Origin: Winogradskyella thalassocola
GTDB taxonomy: Bacteria > Bacteroidota > Bacteroidia > Flavobacteriales > Flavobacteriaceae
Assembly (NCBI RefSeq): GCF_900099995.1
Contig: NZ_FNCZ01000006.1
Location: 62,001-126,000, forward strand
Direction of reading: 5' to 3'
Length of the DNA: 64,000 bases
Part shown: positions 1 to 8,742 of the stretch, piece after piece
Layout of the letters: every line of letters begins with the position of its first letter
Numbering within the stretch: position 1 is the first letter of the stretch
Made by a program: the position numbers and the translations under genes
The notes under the pieces: model-generated
What the model saw: only the letters and a program-made list of their open reading frames with translations
Databases searched by the model: none
Told to the model about the DNA's origin: nothing

Positions 1-546
1 ACAGGTTGGTGGTTTATGCTCTCGTGTTTATTTAATTCACTTTGGGTATTCGCTTGGATTTATGAATATACAGCCGTTTCTTGTATTTTTATTTTCTTAT
101 TACTGTTTTCATTATTAAAGATTATAGTCAACAACAGAATGGAATTAGATGACGAGCCATTACCAATTATTGCTTTTGTTTGGTGGCCTTTTGTGATGTA
201 TTCGGGTTGGGTAACTGTGGCTAGTATTGCTAATGTTTCAACATATTTAGTAAAAATTGGTTGGGATGGTTTTGGATTATCTGATGTTACTTGGACTATT
301 GCACTCATCGCCATTGCTGTGGTTATAAATTTAGTAGTAACTTGGAAACGTAATATGCGAGAGTTTGCACTTGTTGGTGCTTGGGCATTAATTGGTATAG
401 GAAATGCCAATAAGCTTAATAAAGAAACACTGATGTACGTGGCATTTGTGAGTGCCGCTATACTAATAATTAGTAGTGCTATTCATGGTTTTAAAAACCG
501 TGATACTAGTCCGTTAACTAAGTTACAGGAACGCAAGAATTCATAG
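1..546 (+). CDS. Tryptophan-rich multi-pass membrane protein, TspO/MBR-like, 5' end missing
   Basis: The reading frame is open to base 1 (T-G-W-W-F precedes the first visible Met at base 16), so this is the C-terminal part of a longer gene. The visible 181 residues hold about five hydrophobic segments and many tryptophans (VWWPF, SGWVTV, GWDGF, VTWTIA, AWALI) and end in a polar tail. Such Trp-rich helices resemble the TspO/MBR-related proteins of flavobacteria, which are usually about 260 residues long, but no decisive motif is visible here. It would sit in the inner membrane. The function is inferred from composition only. It could equally be an uncharacterised membrane protein. Confidence 0.55.
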   Translation, partial: TGWWFMLSCLFNSLWVFAWIYEYTAVSCIFIFLLLFSLLKIIVNNRMELDDEPLPIIAFVWWPFVMYSGWVTVASIANVSTYLVKIGWDGFGLSDVTWTIALIAIAVVINLVVTWKRNMREFALVGAWALIGIGNANKLNKETLMYVAFVSAAILIISSAIHGFKNRDTSPLTKLQERKNS

Positions 547-595
547 GGTTTAGAATATAATAAGCATTTTTTTAGAGTCAGGCTTAAAATAGCCG

Positions 596-603
596 TAACT
601 TTG
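596..603 (+). promoter_or_regulatory. Bacteroidota -7 box before the DEAD-box helicase gene
   Basis: TAACTTTG matches the TAnnTTTG -7 element of Bacteroidota housekeeping promoters and is followed by GC. It lies 55 bases before the ATG at 659, giving a plausible leader of about 45-50 bases. No strong -33 TTG was seen at the ideal distance. Confidence 0.5.
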
Positions 604-658
604 CACCAAATTAAAGGAGTGACCTAAATAAATAGAGTTTGCTTCATAAACACTATTT

Positions 659-1957
659 ATGTCATTTAAATCATTGGGCTTATCTGAGCCTTTACTTCAA
701 GCTATCCAGAAAAAAGGATACGAAACACCTTCACCAATTCAAGCAAAAGCCATTCCTCCTGTATTAGAAGGAAAAGACGTTTTAGCATCAGCTCAAACCG
801 GAACCGGAAAAACAGCAGGTTTTACATTACCGCTGCTTCACCTTTTATCTAGCGATACAAGAGAGCAAAGGCACAGACCAATTAGAGCTTTAATATTAAC
901 GCCTACACGTGAGTTAGCAGCGCAAGTTTATGCTAATGTTAAAGAATACAGTGAGTTTTTAAATATTAGAAGTACGGTTATTTTTGGAGGAGTCAATCAG
1001 AAACCACAAGTTAATAAATTGAGTCAAGGAGTCGATGTTTTGGTCGCAACACCAGGACGTTTAATCGATTTAGAAAACCAAGGAGTTTTATCTTTAAATA
1101 AGGTAGAGATATTTGTTTTGGACGAAGCCGATCGTATGTTAGATATGGGTTTTTTGCGCGATATAGAACGCGTTATGAAACTTATGCCAGCTAAACGTCA
1201 GAACCTTATGTTCTCGGCAACGTTTTCTAAAGATATTAAGAAATTAGCGTATTCAATTCTTAATAATCCTATTCAAGTTGAAGCGACACCAGAAAATACA
1301 GCTGTTGAGGTTATTCAACAAAAGGTTTACAGAGTTGCAAAAGGTAAAAAAACAGATTTAATCATTAAACTGATTACAGAAGGAAATTGGAAACAAGTTC
1401 TCGTTTTTAATAGAACAAAACATGGAGCTAATAAGCTTTGTAAAAAGATGATTAGTTCTGGTATTACAGCTGCAGCGATTCATGGAAATAAAAGTCAAGG
1501 AGCGAGAACAAAAGCATTAGCTGGATTCAAAAACGGATCGGTTAGAGTTTTAGTGGCAACAGATATTGCAGCAAGAGGTTTAGATATCCCATTATTACCA
1601 CATGTTATTAACTTTGAATTGCCTAATATTTCTGAAGACTACGTTCACAGAATTGGTAGAACAGGTAGAGCAGGAGCTAGTGGAGAAGCTATTTCTTTAG
1701 TAAGTGCAGATGAAACGACTTTTTTACGTGATATTGAGAAGTTGATTGCTATGAAGATTGAAGTTGAAATCCTTGAAGGTTTCGAACCAGATCCTAATGC
1801 TTCAACAGAACCGATAAAACCAGGTCAGAATAGAAATCAAGGTCGTGGTAGAGGTTCTAATAATAAAAATTCGGGAAACTCAGGAAAGTCTAAAAGTTCG
1901 AGTTCAGACCGAAATAAAAGTAGAAGCCGTAATAGAAATAACGATAGTAGACGTTAG
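659..1957 (+). CDS. DEAD-box ATP-dependent RNA helicase, RhlE-like
   Basis: RNA helicase that unwinds structured RNA using ATP, probably in ribosome assembly or RNA decay in the cytoplasm. Motifs in order: Q-motif region near residues 24-30, Walker A AQTGTGKT at 45-52, PTRELA at 82-87, TPGR at 131-134, DEAD at 155-158, SAT at 186-188, and [10 protein letters not shown] in the second RecA domain. After about residue 375 the protein becomes a disordered tail rich in Gly, Arg, Asn and Ser, typical of RhlE-type helicases and used for RNA binding. The length of 432 residues is normal for the family. The stop codon lies inside a short palindrome. The exact subfamily (RhlE versus another DEAD-box group) is inferred from the general layout. 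Confidence 0.93.
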   Translation: MSFKSLGLSEPLLQAIQKKGYETPSPIQAKAIPPVLEGKDVLASAQTGTGKTAGFTLPLLHLLSSDTREQRHRPIRALILTPTRELAAQVYANVKEYSEFLNIRSTVIFGGVNQKPQVNKLSQGVDVLVATPGRLIDLENQGVLSLNKVEIFVLDEADRMLDMGFLRDIERVMKLMPAKRQNLMFSATFSKDIKKLAYSILNNPIQVEATPENTAVEVIQQKVYRVAKGKKTDLIIKLITEGNWKQVLVFNRTKHGANKLCKKMISSGITAAAIHGNKSQGARTKALAGFKNGSVRVLVATDIAARGLDIPLLPHVINFELPNISEDYVHRIGRTGRAGASGEAISLVSADETTFLRDIEKLIAMKIEVEILEGFEPDPNASTEPIKPGQNRNQGRGRGSNNKNSGNSGKSKSSSSDRNKSRSRNRNNDSRR

Positions 1958-1967
1958 TCGCTAACGT
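1951..1967. terminator. Small palindrome over the helicase stop codon
   Basis: ACGTTAG and CTAACGT form a perfect 7-bp stem with loop TCG. The helicase stop TAG lies in the left arm. There is no T-run after it, so it may be an RNA-end stabiliser or part of the adjacent repeat and not a true intrinsic terminator. Confidence 0.4.
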
Positions 1968-1997
1968 CATTGCGAGGAAGCATGACGAAGTAATCTG
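1965..1997. repeat. Dispersed repeat, CGTCATTGCGAG family, copy 1
   Basis: The unit starts CGTCATTGCGAGGAAG and ends GACGAAGTAATCTG. A second copy with the same core and the same ending (GCGAAGCAATCT) is at 10499-10526. Units with a CGTCATTGCGAGG...CGAAGCAATC layout are common dispersed intergenic repeats in Bacteroidota. Both copies here lie shortly downstream of a stop codon. The in-frame TTG at 1998 that could extend the next gene abuts this repeat, which argues against that start. Confidence 0.7.
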
Positions 1998-2021
1998 TTG
2001 GTTGAAAGAAATTATAGTGAT

Positions 2022-2234
2022 ATGACTCCTAATCTAAAAGATAAAATCATAGAGGTTTGCGATAAAAAGATCGCCCAAAAAGGCACTAATGTTGGCATTT
2101 CCTTCTATGCATTTTTTAAAAACAAAAATGACAATCCAGAATTATTAATGGAAGCCGCTACCTGGTGGATTAAAACACACCAATTAGATCATTTTGAAAA
2201 AGCAGTTAAGATTAAGGAATTAATTGAAAACTAA
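2022..2234 (+). CDS. Small conserved protein, possibly DUF6500
   Basis: A 70-residue acidic/basic soluble protein with the conserved-looking stretch GISFYAFFKNKNDNPELLMEAATWWI and a helical C-terminus. I recognise the pattern as a small family found in marine bacteria, probably DUF6500, but no function is known to me. I chose the ATG at 2022. The only alternative is a TTG at 1998 right behind a dispersed repeat. The stop codon is immediately followed by the ATG of the VF530-like gene (no gap), so the two are probably co-translated. No membrane segment or signal peptide is visible. Confidence 0.7.
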   Translation: MTPNLKDKIIEVCDKKIAQKGTNVGISFYAFFKNKNDNPELLMEAATWWIKTHQLDHFEKAVKIKELIEN

Positions 2235-2465
2235 ATGTTAAGCCAACCCAATAACCCACTTCACGGAGTAAAATTAGAACAGATCATAACAGAACTGCAA
2301 GCGCATTATGGTTGGGAATACATGGGCTATCAAATCAACATTCGCTGTTTTACGGATAATCCATCTGTAAAATCGAGTTTAAAGTTTTTAAGGCGTACAC
2401 CTTGGGCAAGAACTAAGGTTGAAAATATGTATTTAGACTATTTAAAAAAGAATAAGAAGGATTGA
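2235..2465 (+). CDS. VF530-family (DUF2132) small protein
   Basis: A 76-residue protein matching the VF530/DUF2132 family: NPLHGV at residues 7-12, YGWE near 25-28, INIRCF at 34-39 and a basic patch from PSVKSSLKF to TPWAR at 43-59. The family has a compact DNA-binding-like fold, but its biological role is not established. The ATG directly follows the stop of the preceding gene. The last codons (AAG AAG GAT TGA) form the left arm of the terminator that follows, so the gene ends inside its own terminator. Confidence 0.88.
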   Translation: MLSQPNNPLHGVKLEQIITELQAHYGWEYMGYQINIRCFTDNPSVKSSLKFLRRTPWARTKVENMYLDYLKKNKKD

Positions 2466-2486
2466 TTTTATCATCCTTTTTTTTTG
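2455..2486 (+). terminator. Intrinsic terminator after the VF530 gene
   Basis: AAGGA-T-TGA pairs with TCA-TCCTT around a short TTTTA loop, with one bulged T, and is followed by a run of nine T. The 5' arm overlaps the final codons and the stop of the VF530-like gene. Confidence 0.65.
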
Positions 2487-2516
2487 CTTTATAGTGTCCT
2501 AAAGTTTTCAGGTAGT

Positions 2517-3410
2517 TTATAATTTGCCACCTAAAGTCTTACCTTTTTTCTTGTCGAGATAGTGGCGCAAAACACCACCTTTAACATTGTTCACATCAAA
2601 CTCAACGATAAAAGCATTTTCGTCTATGTCTTCAATGATGCGATGCATTTTTTTGATGTCGATACGATTAATAATGGTGTGAATAATATCAAAATCTTGC
2701 TGAGGTCCATTACTTCCAAAGCCTTTAGAACCTTTGTAAGTGGTTAGGCCCACACCTAATTCAATCATAATGGCATGCTTAATGTCTGCGTATTCATTAG
2801 AAACTATAGTGACACCAATAAAATCTTCAAAACCTTCAATGGTCATATCAGTTACTTTTGCTGTAACGATGTATGTAAGAATGGAGTAAAGCGCAACTTC
2901 CATTGAAACCACCATTGCGGTAATACTGAATAATATAATGTTAAACATAAGGATGACTCTACCAATACTAAGTCCAAATTTATCATTAAGGTAGATTCCT
3001 AAAATTTCTGAGCCATCTAAGACGGATCCATTTCTAATGGCAATGCCAATACCACCACCCAAACATAGACCTCCAAAAATGGAGATAAGTAGTTTGTCAT
3101 CCGTAATGGTATCATAATTTCCAAAATGAATTAACAAAGCAAAGGCAAGGATACTAAGTATAGATTTTATAACAATTCGTATCGAAACCGTATAATAACC
3201 CAAAATTAAAAAGGGTAAACTGAAGATGACTAAGAGTAATGAAATGTCTACTCCAATTACTCTGTTAACCAAAAGCGCTATACCTGTAACGCCTCCATCC
3301 ATAAAACCATTGGGTAACAAAAAGGCTTTTAAACCAATACTGGCTAAGATAATCCCAAGGGTGATTTGAGCAAATTCAGAGAAAAAATTATAGGTTTTTG
3401 AGTGTTTCAA
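2517..3410 (-). CDS. YitT family membrane protein
   Basis: A 297-residue membrane protein with the YitT arrangement: five or so N-terminal hydrophobic segments (for example ITLGIILASIGLKAFLLP and GGVTGIALLVNRVIG, the latter typical of the DUF161 repeat) and a soluble C-terminal DUF2179-like domain from about residue 195 (TDMTIEGFEDFIGVTIVS, then ELGVGLTTYKGSKGFG). The internal GGxTG and DGSE motifs occur in both halves of the membrane region. The transport or regulatory substrate of the family is unknown. It is transcribed alone on the minus strand, 178 bases downstream of trmL. Confidence 0.85.
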   Translation of the reverse strand: MKHSKTYNFFSEFAQITLGIILASIGLKAFLLPNGFMDGGVTGIALLVNRVIGVDISLLLVIFSLPFLILGYYTVSIRIVIKSILSILAFALLIHFGNYDTITDDKLLISIFGGLCLGGGIGIAIRNGSVLDGSEILGIYLNDKFGLSIGRVILMFNIILFSITAMVVSMEVALYSILTYIVTAKVTDMTIEGFEDFIGVTIVSNEYADIKHAIMIELGVGLTTYKGSKGFGSNGPQQDFDIIHTIINRIDIKKMHRIIEDIDENAFIVEFDVNNVKGGVLRHYLDKKKGKTLGGKL

Positions 3411-3588
3411 TGTTTAGGTTTTAATTCAGGAAAAGTTACAAAAACCATTTAGAACGGATGTGTATTACGTTTTTTTATTTATCAGAATTTAATTTTTTTT
3501 AATTCGAACTAATCTTAATTATTCTTGAATCAGATCTCGTACTATTTAGACTTGAATTATAAGGAAAGTGGCTTTTATGTTCAAGACA

Positions 3589-4041
3589 CTATTTGATTTG
3601 TCTTAACCCTTCATATACAATAATGCCAACAGCGTTGGCTAAATTGAGACTTCGTATAGATTCGCTATACAACGGTATTTTGAATAATTGTGATGAACAC
3701 TTTTCTAACAAGGGTTTTGGTAAGCCCACAGATTCTTTGCCAAAAACTAAAAACATATCCTTTTCAAAGGTAATATCCCAATGCGATTTTGTGCCATGAC
3801 TAGATAGAAACACCATTTTGGAGTCTTTGTTTTTTGAGAAGAAATCGTCGATATTATCGTAATAGATAACTTCTAAATGTTGCCAGTAATCGAGTCCTGC
3901 ACGTTTTAAGCGTTTATCGTCAATTTCAAATCCAAATGGTTTTACTAAATGTAATTTTGACCCTGAAGCTAAAGCTAAACGACCAATATTGCCAGTGTTA
4001 TTTGGGATTTCGGGTTCTATAAGGACGATGTTAAGCGACAT
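3589..4041 (-). CDS. trmL: tRNA (cytidine(34)-2'-O)-methyltransferase TrmL
   Basis: A SPOUT-class methyltransferase that 2'-O-methylates the wobble nucleotide of tRNA-Leu using S-adenosylmethionine. Family signatures are EPEIPNNTGNIGRLA at residues 9-23, the FGKE-SVGLP loop near 120-129 and the knot-forming end SIRSLNLANAVGIIVYEGL. At 150 residues it is the usual size of this short SpoU family. The start overlaps the end of the upstream 74-residue membrane protein by 11 bases, suggesting translational coupling. The assignment to TrmL and not another SpoU member rests on the short length and the EPEIPxNTGNIxR motif. Confidence 0.9.
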   Translation of the reverse strand: MSLNIVLIEPEIPNNTGNIGRLALASGSKLHLVKPFGFEIDDKRLKRAGLDYWQHLEVIYYDNIDDFFSKNKDSKMVFLSSHGTKSHWDITFEKDMFLVFGKESVGLPKPLLEKCSSQLFKIPLYSESIRSLNLANAVGIIVYEGLRQIK

Positions 4042-4255
4042 TTTTTCGTGTTAATTTTACAATAATTAATCGTATTAATAATATAAATGGAAAGCCGTGA
4101 AAAACCACATCAAACCAATCTTTTAAAGTCATTCCGTTTGCTCCTCCTGCAATCCACTTTAGTTTACCTAAAATATGTGGCTCCGGAAAAAATGGAGCTA
4201 AACCTAAAGTTAGACACAACAGAATTATAATTCGCCAATCGTTAAGTAGTTTCAT
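4031..4255 (-). CDS. Small two-helix membrane protein
   Basis: A 74-residue protein with two hydrophobic segments, IIILLCLTLGLAPFF near residues 9-23 and VVFHGFPFILLIRLIIV near 50-66, linked by a short loop containing PEPHILGKLKWIAGG. It ends in a basic tail. Similar small proteins occur in many flavobacteria without an assigned role. The stop lies 11 bases inside trmL, so the two genes are coupled. An intrinsic terminator just upstream of its start codon separates it from the gene behind it, so its promoter should lie within or just after that hairpin. Confidence 0.7.
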   Translation of the reverse strand: MKLLNDWRIIILLCLTLGLAPFFPEPHILGKLKWIAGGANGMTLKDWFDVVFHGFPFILLIRLIIVKLTRKNVA

Positions 4256-4260
4256 AGCAT

Positions 4261-4296
4261 AAAAAAAAGTCTATTCAAAGATATGAATAGACTTTA
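4261..4296 (-). terminator. Intrinsic terminator of the small gene at 4317-4460
   Basis: AAAGTCTATTCA and TGAATAGACTTT form a perfect 12-bp stem with a 6-base loop. On the minus strand it is followed by a T-run. It lies between the stop of the small basic protein and the start of the 74-residue membrane protein. Confidence 0.8.
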
Positions 4297-4316
4297 CAAT
4301 TTCTTGTTTTTAATAA

Positions 4317-4460
4317 TTACTTTTTAGTCTGTTGACTTTTTATTGTTTCCTTGTCAATGTCAAACTCATTTGTTTTTTGATTCACATTACCCGTTGGATT
4401 TGTTGGGTTTGTTTGAGTTTTCGTTGTTTTAAATTTCTTTTTGTCTTTTATAATTCCCAT
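4317..4460 (-). CDS. Small lysine/threonine-rich hypothetical protein
   Basis: A 47-codon frame starting MGIIKDKKKFKTTKTQ and ending IKSQQTKK. It is hydrophilic, rich in Lys, Thr, Gln and Asn, probably disordered, and has no Trp or Cys. Support for it being a real gene is the ATG start with an AT-rich leader and the well-formed intrinsic terminator 21 bases after its stop. No family was recognised. A nucleic-acid-binding or ribosome-associated role would fit the charge but is only a guess. Confidence 0.5.
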   Translation of the reverse strand: MGIIKDKKKFKTTKTQTNPTNPTGNVNQKTNEFDIDKETIKSQQTKK

Positions 4461-4557
4461 GATTTATCATTTTTTAGATTCATCATAATATAAAAAACTA
4501 AGAACCTTTTGTCTCACAAGGCTTTCATAAAATATAAAAGTCAAATGTTAAAATCGC

Positions 4558-5328
4558 TTAAGACTTTGGGCGAATTGATGTGATGAATTTATCAATATCA
4601 TCGATACCATTAGTGGTTATATACTTAATAAAAGCACTACCAATTATAGCTCCTTTTCCATATGCGGTGGCTTGCTTGAAGGTTTCGTTATTAGAAATAC
4701 CAAAACCTACAATTTGAGGGTTTTTTAATTTCATGTCTGCGATACGTTTAAAGTAATCGGTTTGTGTATTGCCGAAGCCAGAATTACTTCCTGTTACACT
4801 TGCAGAACTTACCATATAGATGAAGCCGTTAGATACAGAATCGATATAACGAATGCGTTCTTCAGACGTTTGAGGCGTAATTAAAAGCACATTAATTAAA
4901 CCATATTTTTCAAATATAGATTTGTATTCCGAATGGTAAACATCTACAGGTAAATCAGGGATAATGAGTCCATCAATTCCAACTTCTTGGCATTTTTTAC
5001 AGAAGGCTTCAACACCATATTGTAGCATCGGATTAAAATACCCCATAATAATTAAGGGGATAGAAACCGTTTTCCGAATGTCTTTGAGTTGTTCAAACAG
5101 CAATTCGCTTGTCATGCCATTTTTTAAAGCTTCCGTAGAACTGGCTTGTATGGTTGGGCCATCTGCTAGAGGATCACTAAACGGTAAGCCTATTTCTAGC
5201 ATATCGACACCACTTTTTTCTAAGCGTTCAATAATGGTAACCGTATCGTTTGTATTTGGATAGCCGGCTGTAAAATATATAGATAATAGCTTATGGCTTT
5301 CGTTTAATTTTTGGTTTATTCTATTCAA
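4558..5328 (-). CDS. trpA: Tryptophan synthase alpha subunit, TTG start
   Basis: Cleaves indole-3-glycerol phosphate to indole and glyceraldehyde-3-phosphate, the last step of tryptophan synthesis together with TrpB. The catalytic Glu (LEIGLPF, residue 45 from the chosen start) and Asp (PLADGP, residue 56) have the same 11-residue spacing as E. coli E49 and D60, and the phosphate loop SSASVTGSNSG is intact. No ATG is available: the frame upstream has only TTG codons before a TGA. I chose the TTG at 5328, giving M-N-R-I-N-Q-K-L, the usual flavobacterial beginning; another TTG at 5346 adds six residues. No other trp gene is adjacent, which is unusual because trpA normally closes a trp operon. 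Confidence 0.92.
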   Translation of the reverse strand: MNRINQKLNESHKLLSIYFTAGYPNTNDTVTIIERLEKSGVDMLEIGLPFSDPLADGPTIQASSTEALKNGMTSELLFEQLKDIRKTVSIPLIIMGYFNPMLQYGVEAFCKKCQEVGIDGLIIPDLPVDVYHSEYKSIFEKYGLINVLLITPQTSEERIRYIDSVSNGFIYMVSSASVTGSNSGFGNTQTDYFKRIADMKLKNPQIVGFGISNNETFKQATAYGKGAIIGSAFIKYITTNGIDDIDKFITSIRPKS

Positions 5329-5407
5329 AATATAAGTATTTATCAACCAATTCTGTAGTCTTGTAAAATTTCAGAAATGGTTAGGATGTATGAAATCAAT
5401 TATAAGA

Positions 5408-5444
5408 AAAATCAGTGGTTATCATTGATAAAAGCACTGATTTT
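5408..5444 (-). terminator. Palindromic hairpin upstream of trpA
   Basis: AAAATCAGTG and CACTGATTTT form a 10-bp stem. Inside it TTATCA and TGATAA form a second stem. On the minus strand five T follow, so it could end a transcript running toward trpA, or act as a leader element of trpA. It does not contain a recognisable Trp-codon leader peptide. Confidence 0.45.
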
Positions 5445-5620
5445 ACGAGGTGTAAAAATAGAACTTAAAAATCGAATCTCCCAATGTCGTTATAAACTTC
5501 TATAATGGCTTGCTGACCGTTTTACTTGCGAATACCTATAGATCACAATTGAAAATAAATATTTAATAACTCCGTGTATAATTATAAGCGTTTTCTATCG
5601 TTATAGATTTGGTATTGAAT

Positions 5621-5628
5621 TATATTTG
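5621..5628 (+). promoter_or_regulatory. Candidate -7 box of the TPR/beta-barrel operon
   Basis: TATATTTG fits the TAnnTTTG -7 element and lies 36 bases before the ATG at 5664. The upstream half of the promoter is not obvious. Confidence 0.45.
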
Positions 5629-5663
5629 CCACAACATAAAATCATCAATAAAACACTCAACAA

Positions 5664-8600
5664 ATGATGTTCTTTAAAAAACAATTAATCATCGTTTTTC
5701 TTGTATTTTCTTCACTTGCTATAGCGCAAAAATCTGCGATTTATACCAATGAGTTTCAAGATTATCAAAAGGCATTGACTTTATATAATAACAATCAATT
5801 TAAAGCTGCCCAAACTTTATTTGACGATGTAAAGTTAAATACAAACGATGCTACCATAGAATCTGATTGCGCTTATTATATAGCGAATTGTGCGGTACGT
5901 TTAAATCAAAATAATGCCGATAATCTTATTACAGAATTTGTAGAAGACTATCCGACAAGTACCAAACGAAATACCGCATTTTTAGATGTTGCTGATTATT
6001 ATTTCAACAACGGAAAATATGCCTACGCACGTAAATGGTACGATAAAGTTGACGAACGCAATATGGCACAAGCCGAAAAGGAACGCTTCAATTTTAATTA
6101 TGGTTATACCTTGTATTCAACTAAAGACGAGAAGAAAGCCACTAAGTATTTTAATCGTGTTGTAAACTCTAAAGAATACGGCTCGCAAGCGAAGTACTAC
6201 ATTGGTTTTATGGCGTATCAAGGTGATGACTATGATAAAGCAAATGAGTATTTTGATCAAGTTAGCGATAATGAAAAGTACAAAGAGAAGTTGTCTTATT
6301 ATCAGGCTGATTTAAATTTCAAATTAGGAAAGTTTGAAAAAGCCATTGAACTTGCCGAAGCACAATTAGCCAAAAGTAATGCGGCTGAAAAATCTGAATT
6401 ATCTAAAATTATTGGTGAAAGTTACTTTAACCTTGGCAAGTATGCAGAAGCAATTCCGTATTTAAAAGAATATAAAGGGAAAGATAGAAAGTGGAATAAT
6501 ACCGATTATTACCAATTAGGGTATGCGTATTACAAGCAAAATGATTTTGAAAGTGCAATTTCAGAATTCAATAAAATTATTGGTGGAGATAATCCAGTAG
6601 CTCAGAATGCCTACTACCATTTAGGTGAGAGTTATATTAATTTAGAGAAAAAGCAAGAAGCATTAAACGCCTTTAGAAATGCATCACAAATGGATTTTGA
6701 TTTAAAAATTCAAGAAGATGCGTGGTTAAATTATGCTAAGATTAGTTACGATATTGGAAATCCGTACCAATCCGTTCCTCAGGTTTTAACAGGGTATTTA
6801 AAGCAATATCCAAACACGAGTTATAAAGATGAGGTTGAAACGTTATTAATAGATTCATACATCACATCAAAGAATTATAAGGAAGCCTTAGAACTTTTAA
6901 AAGGGAAGAACAGTTTTGAAAACAAAGCGGCTTATCAAAAAGTGGCCTTCTTTAGAGCGGTGGAATTATATAATGAGAATAAGTATAATGAAGCCTTAGC
7001 CCTTTTTAATGGATCGCTAAAAGAACCTAGAGATCCTATTTTTGTGGCTAAAGCGACCTTTTGGAAAGCCGAAACGGAATATAATTTAAGTAATTATAAC
7101 GACGCCTTAATTGGATTTAAGCAGTTTGATGGTTTTAGCGAATCTTCAAGTTTAGCAGAAAATGAAAACCTGAATTACAATTTAGCATACACGTATTTTA
7201 AGTTGAAAGACTATATTAATTCTTCAAACTATTTTGAGAAATTCATAAAGAATAAATCGAATGACAAATTGCGTCAAAATGATGCTTATTTAAGATTGGC
7301 AGATGGTTATTTTGTATCTAGTAAATATAATGACGCTATTGATGCTTATAAAAAAGCAATACAGATTAATGAGATTGAAACGGATTACGCAGCGTTTCAA
7401 GTCGCTATGAGCGAAGGGTATTTAGGAAAAGGTTCTGATAAGATTTCAGCATTACAGACTTTTATAAATACATATCCTAAATCGGCATTACGAGATGACG
7501 CGATGTATGAATTAGCAAATTCGTACGTAAAATCTAATGACACAGACAAAGCCATGCAAACGTATGATCGCTTAAATTCTGAATACAAAACAAGTGCCTT
7601 TACTTCAAAAGCCTTATTGCGTCAAGGGTTAGTGTATTATAACGGCAATGATAACACGCGAGCATTGACAAAATTCAAAAAAGTAGCGACTGATTTTCCG
7701 GGTTCTGGTGAAGCGGTTCAGGCAGTGTCTACAGTACGTTTAATTTATATCGATTTAGGTAAAGTAGATGAATATGCAACTTGGGTAAGGACTTTAGATT
7801 ATGTTGAGATTTCTGATGTGGACTTGGATAATACCACCTATTTAGCAGCAGAAAAGCCGTATTTAGATAATGAAACCGATAAAGCCATTCGTCAGTTTAA
7901 TAACTATTTGACGCAGTTTCCAAAAGGGATTCATAATCTAAAAGCGCATTTCTATTTAGCGCAATTGTACTATAAAAAGGAATTATTAGATAATGCACAA
8001 CCGCATTATAAGGCCGTTGTTGAGGCTTCAAAAAGTGAGTACACAGAACAAGCTATTGTGAAACTTACCGAGATTTACTTAAGCACTTCTAATTGGGAAA
8101 AAGCGATTCCGGTATTAAAACGTTTAGAGCAAGAAGCTGATTATCCTCAGAATGTGGTTTATGCACAATCGAATTTAATGAATGCCTATTACCAAACCGA
8201 AGATTACGTTAAGGCAGAAAGCTATGCTGAAAAAGTATTGAGCAATTCAAAATTAGATAACAAAGTTAAGAGTGATGCTAAATTAACAATTGCACGTTCT
8301 GCGATTGAAACAGGTAATGAAGCCAAAGCCAAAATAGCTTATGCCGAAGTTGAAAAAATAGCTACAGGAAGCGTTGCAGCAGAAGCCTTATTCTACAATG
8401 GTTATTTTAAAAACAAAGCAGGTGATTACGAAGCCTCAAATACAACCATTCAAAAATTAGCTAAGGATTATGGCAGCTATAAATTGTTTAGTGCAAAAGG
8501 GTTGGTGGTTATGGCTAAGAACTTCTATGCTTTAGGAGATGCGTTTCAAGCAACTTATATCTTAGAAAGCGTGATTAGTAACTTCCAGGATTTTACAGAG

Positions 8601-8687
8601 GTTGTAAGTGAAGCCAAAGTAGAATTAAACAAAATAAAAGCAGAAGAAGCGAAGACGAATTCATCAATCGAAACAGACGATAATTAA
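5664..8687 (+). CDS. Large exported tetratricopeptide-repeat protein
   Basis: A 1007-residue protein with a signal peptide (MMFFKKQLIIVFLVFSSLAIAQ) followed almost entirely by TPR-type helical repeats, recognisable from recurring patterns such as YYLGESYINLEKKQEALNAF, AYKKAIQI and the G-Y/F-A-P spacing. The tail is acidic (AEEAKTNSSIETDDN). It should lie in the periplasm or at the inner face of the outer membrane and act as a protein-interaction scaffold. It is followed after 55 bases by an outer-membrane beta-barrel gene on the same strand, so the pair probably works together at the outer membrane. It is not BamD-like in length. No enzymatic domain is visible. The precise role is unknown. 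Confidence 0.85.
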   Translation: MMFFKKQLIIVFLVFSSLAIAQKSAIYTNEFQDYQKALTLYNNNQFKAAQTLFDDVKLNTNDATIESDCAYYIANCAVRLNQNNADNLITEFVEDYPTSTKRNTAFLDVADYYFNNGKYAYARKWYDKVDERNMAQAEKERFNFNYGYTLYSTKDEKKATKYFNRVVNSKEYGSQAKYYIGFMAYQGDDYDKANEYFDQVSDNEKYKEKLSYYQADLNFKLGKFEKAIELAEAQLAKSNAAEKSELSKIIGESYFNLGKYAEAIPYLKEYKGKDRKWNNTDYYQLGYAYYKQNDFESAISEFNKIIGGDNPVAQNAYYHLGESYINLEKKQEALNAFRNASQMDFDLKIQEDAWLNYAKISYDIGNPYQSVPQVLTGYLKQYPNTSYKDEVETLLIDSYITSKNYKEALELLKGKNSFENKAAYQKVAFFRAVELYNENKYNEALALFNGSLKEPRDPIFVAKATFWKAETEYNLSNYNDALIGFKQFDGFSESSSLAENENLNYNLAYTYFKLKDYINSSNYFEKFIKNKSNDKLRQNDAYLRLADGYFVSSKYNDAIDAYKKAIQINEIETDYAAFQVAMSEGYLGKGSDKISALQTFINTYPKSALRDDAMYELANSYVKSNDTDKAMQTYDRLNSEYKTSAFTSKALLRQGLVYYNGNDNTRALTKFKKVATDFPGSGEAVQAVSTVRLIYIDLGKVDEYATWVRTLDYVEISDVDLDNTTYLAAEKPYLDNETDKAIRQFNNYLTQFPKGIHNLKAHFYLAQLYYKKELLDNAQPHYKAVVEASKSEYTEQAIVKLTEIYLSTSNWEKAIPVLKRLEQEADYPQNVVYAQSNLMNAYYQTEDYVKAESYAEKVLSNSKLDNKVKSDAKLTIARSAIETGNEAKAKIAYAEVEKIATGSVAAEALFYNGYFKNKAGDYEASNTTIQKLAKDYGSYKLFSAKGLVVMAKNFYALGDAFQATYILESVISNFQDFTEVVSEAKVELNKIKAEEAKTNSSIETDDN

Positions 8688-8742
8688 TAGCAACAAGACA
8701 ATTTAGTTAGCGTTAAACTTATTTTCAATCAAATTAATACAC

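Larger units (their letters stand above)
5347..5663. other. Intergenic region between divergent trpA and the TPR gene
   Basis: No gene was found in these 317 bases. They contain a long imperfect palindrome at 5408-5444 and a candidate -7 box at 5621-5628 for the TPR gene. On the minus strand an 18-codon open stretch between two stops ends at 5465 just before the palindrome. It has protein-like composition but no recognisable family and is too short to call. Confidence 0.5.

Noticed and set aside
5465..5520. Short minus-strand frame upstream of trpA
   Set aside because: Only 18 codons between two stops and no recognisable family; it could be a gene remnant but cannot be supported.
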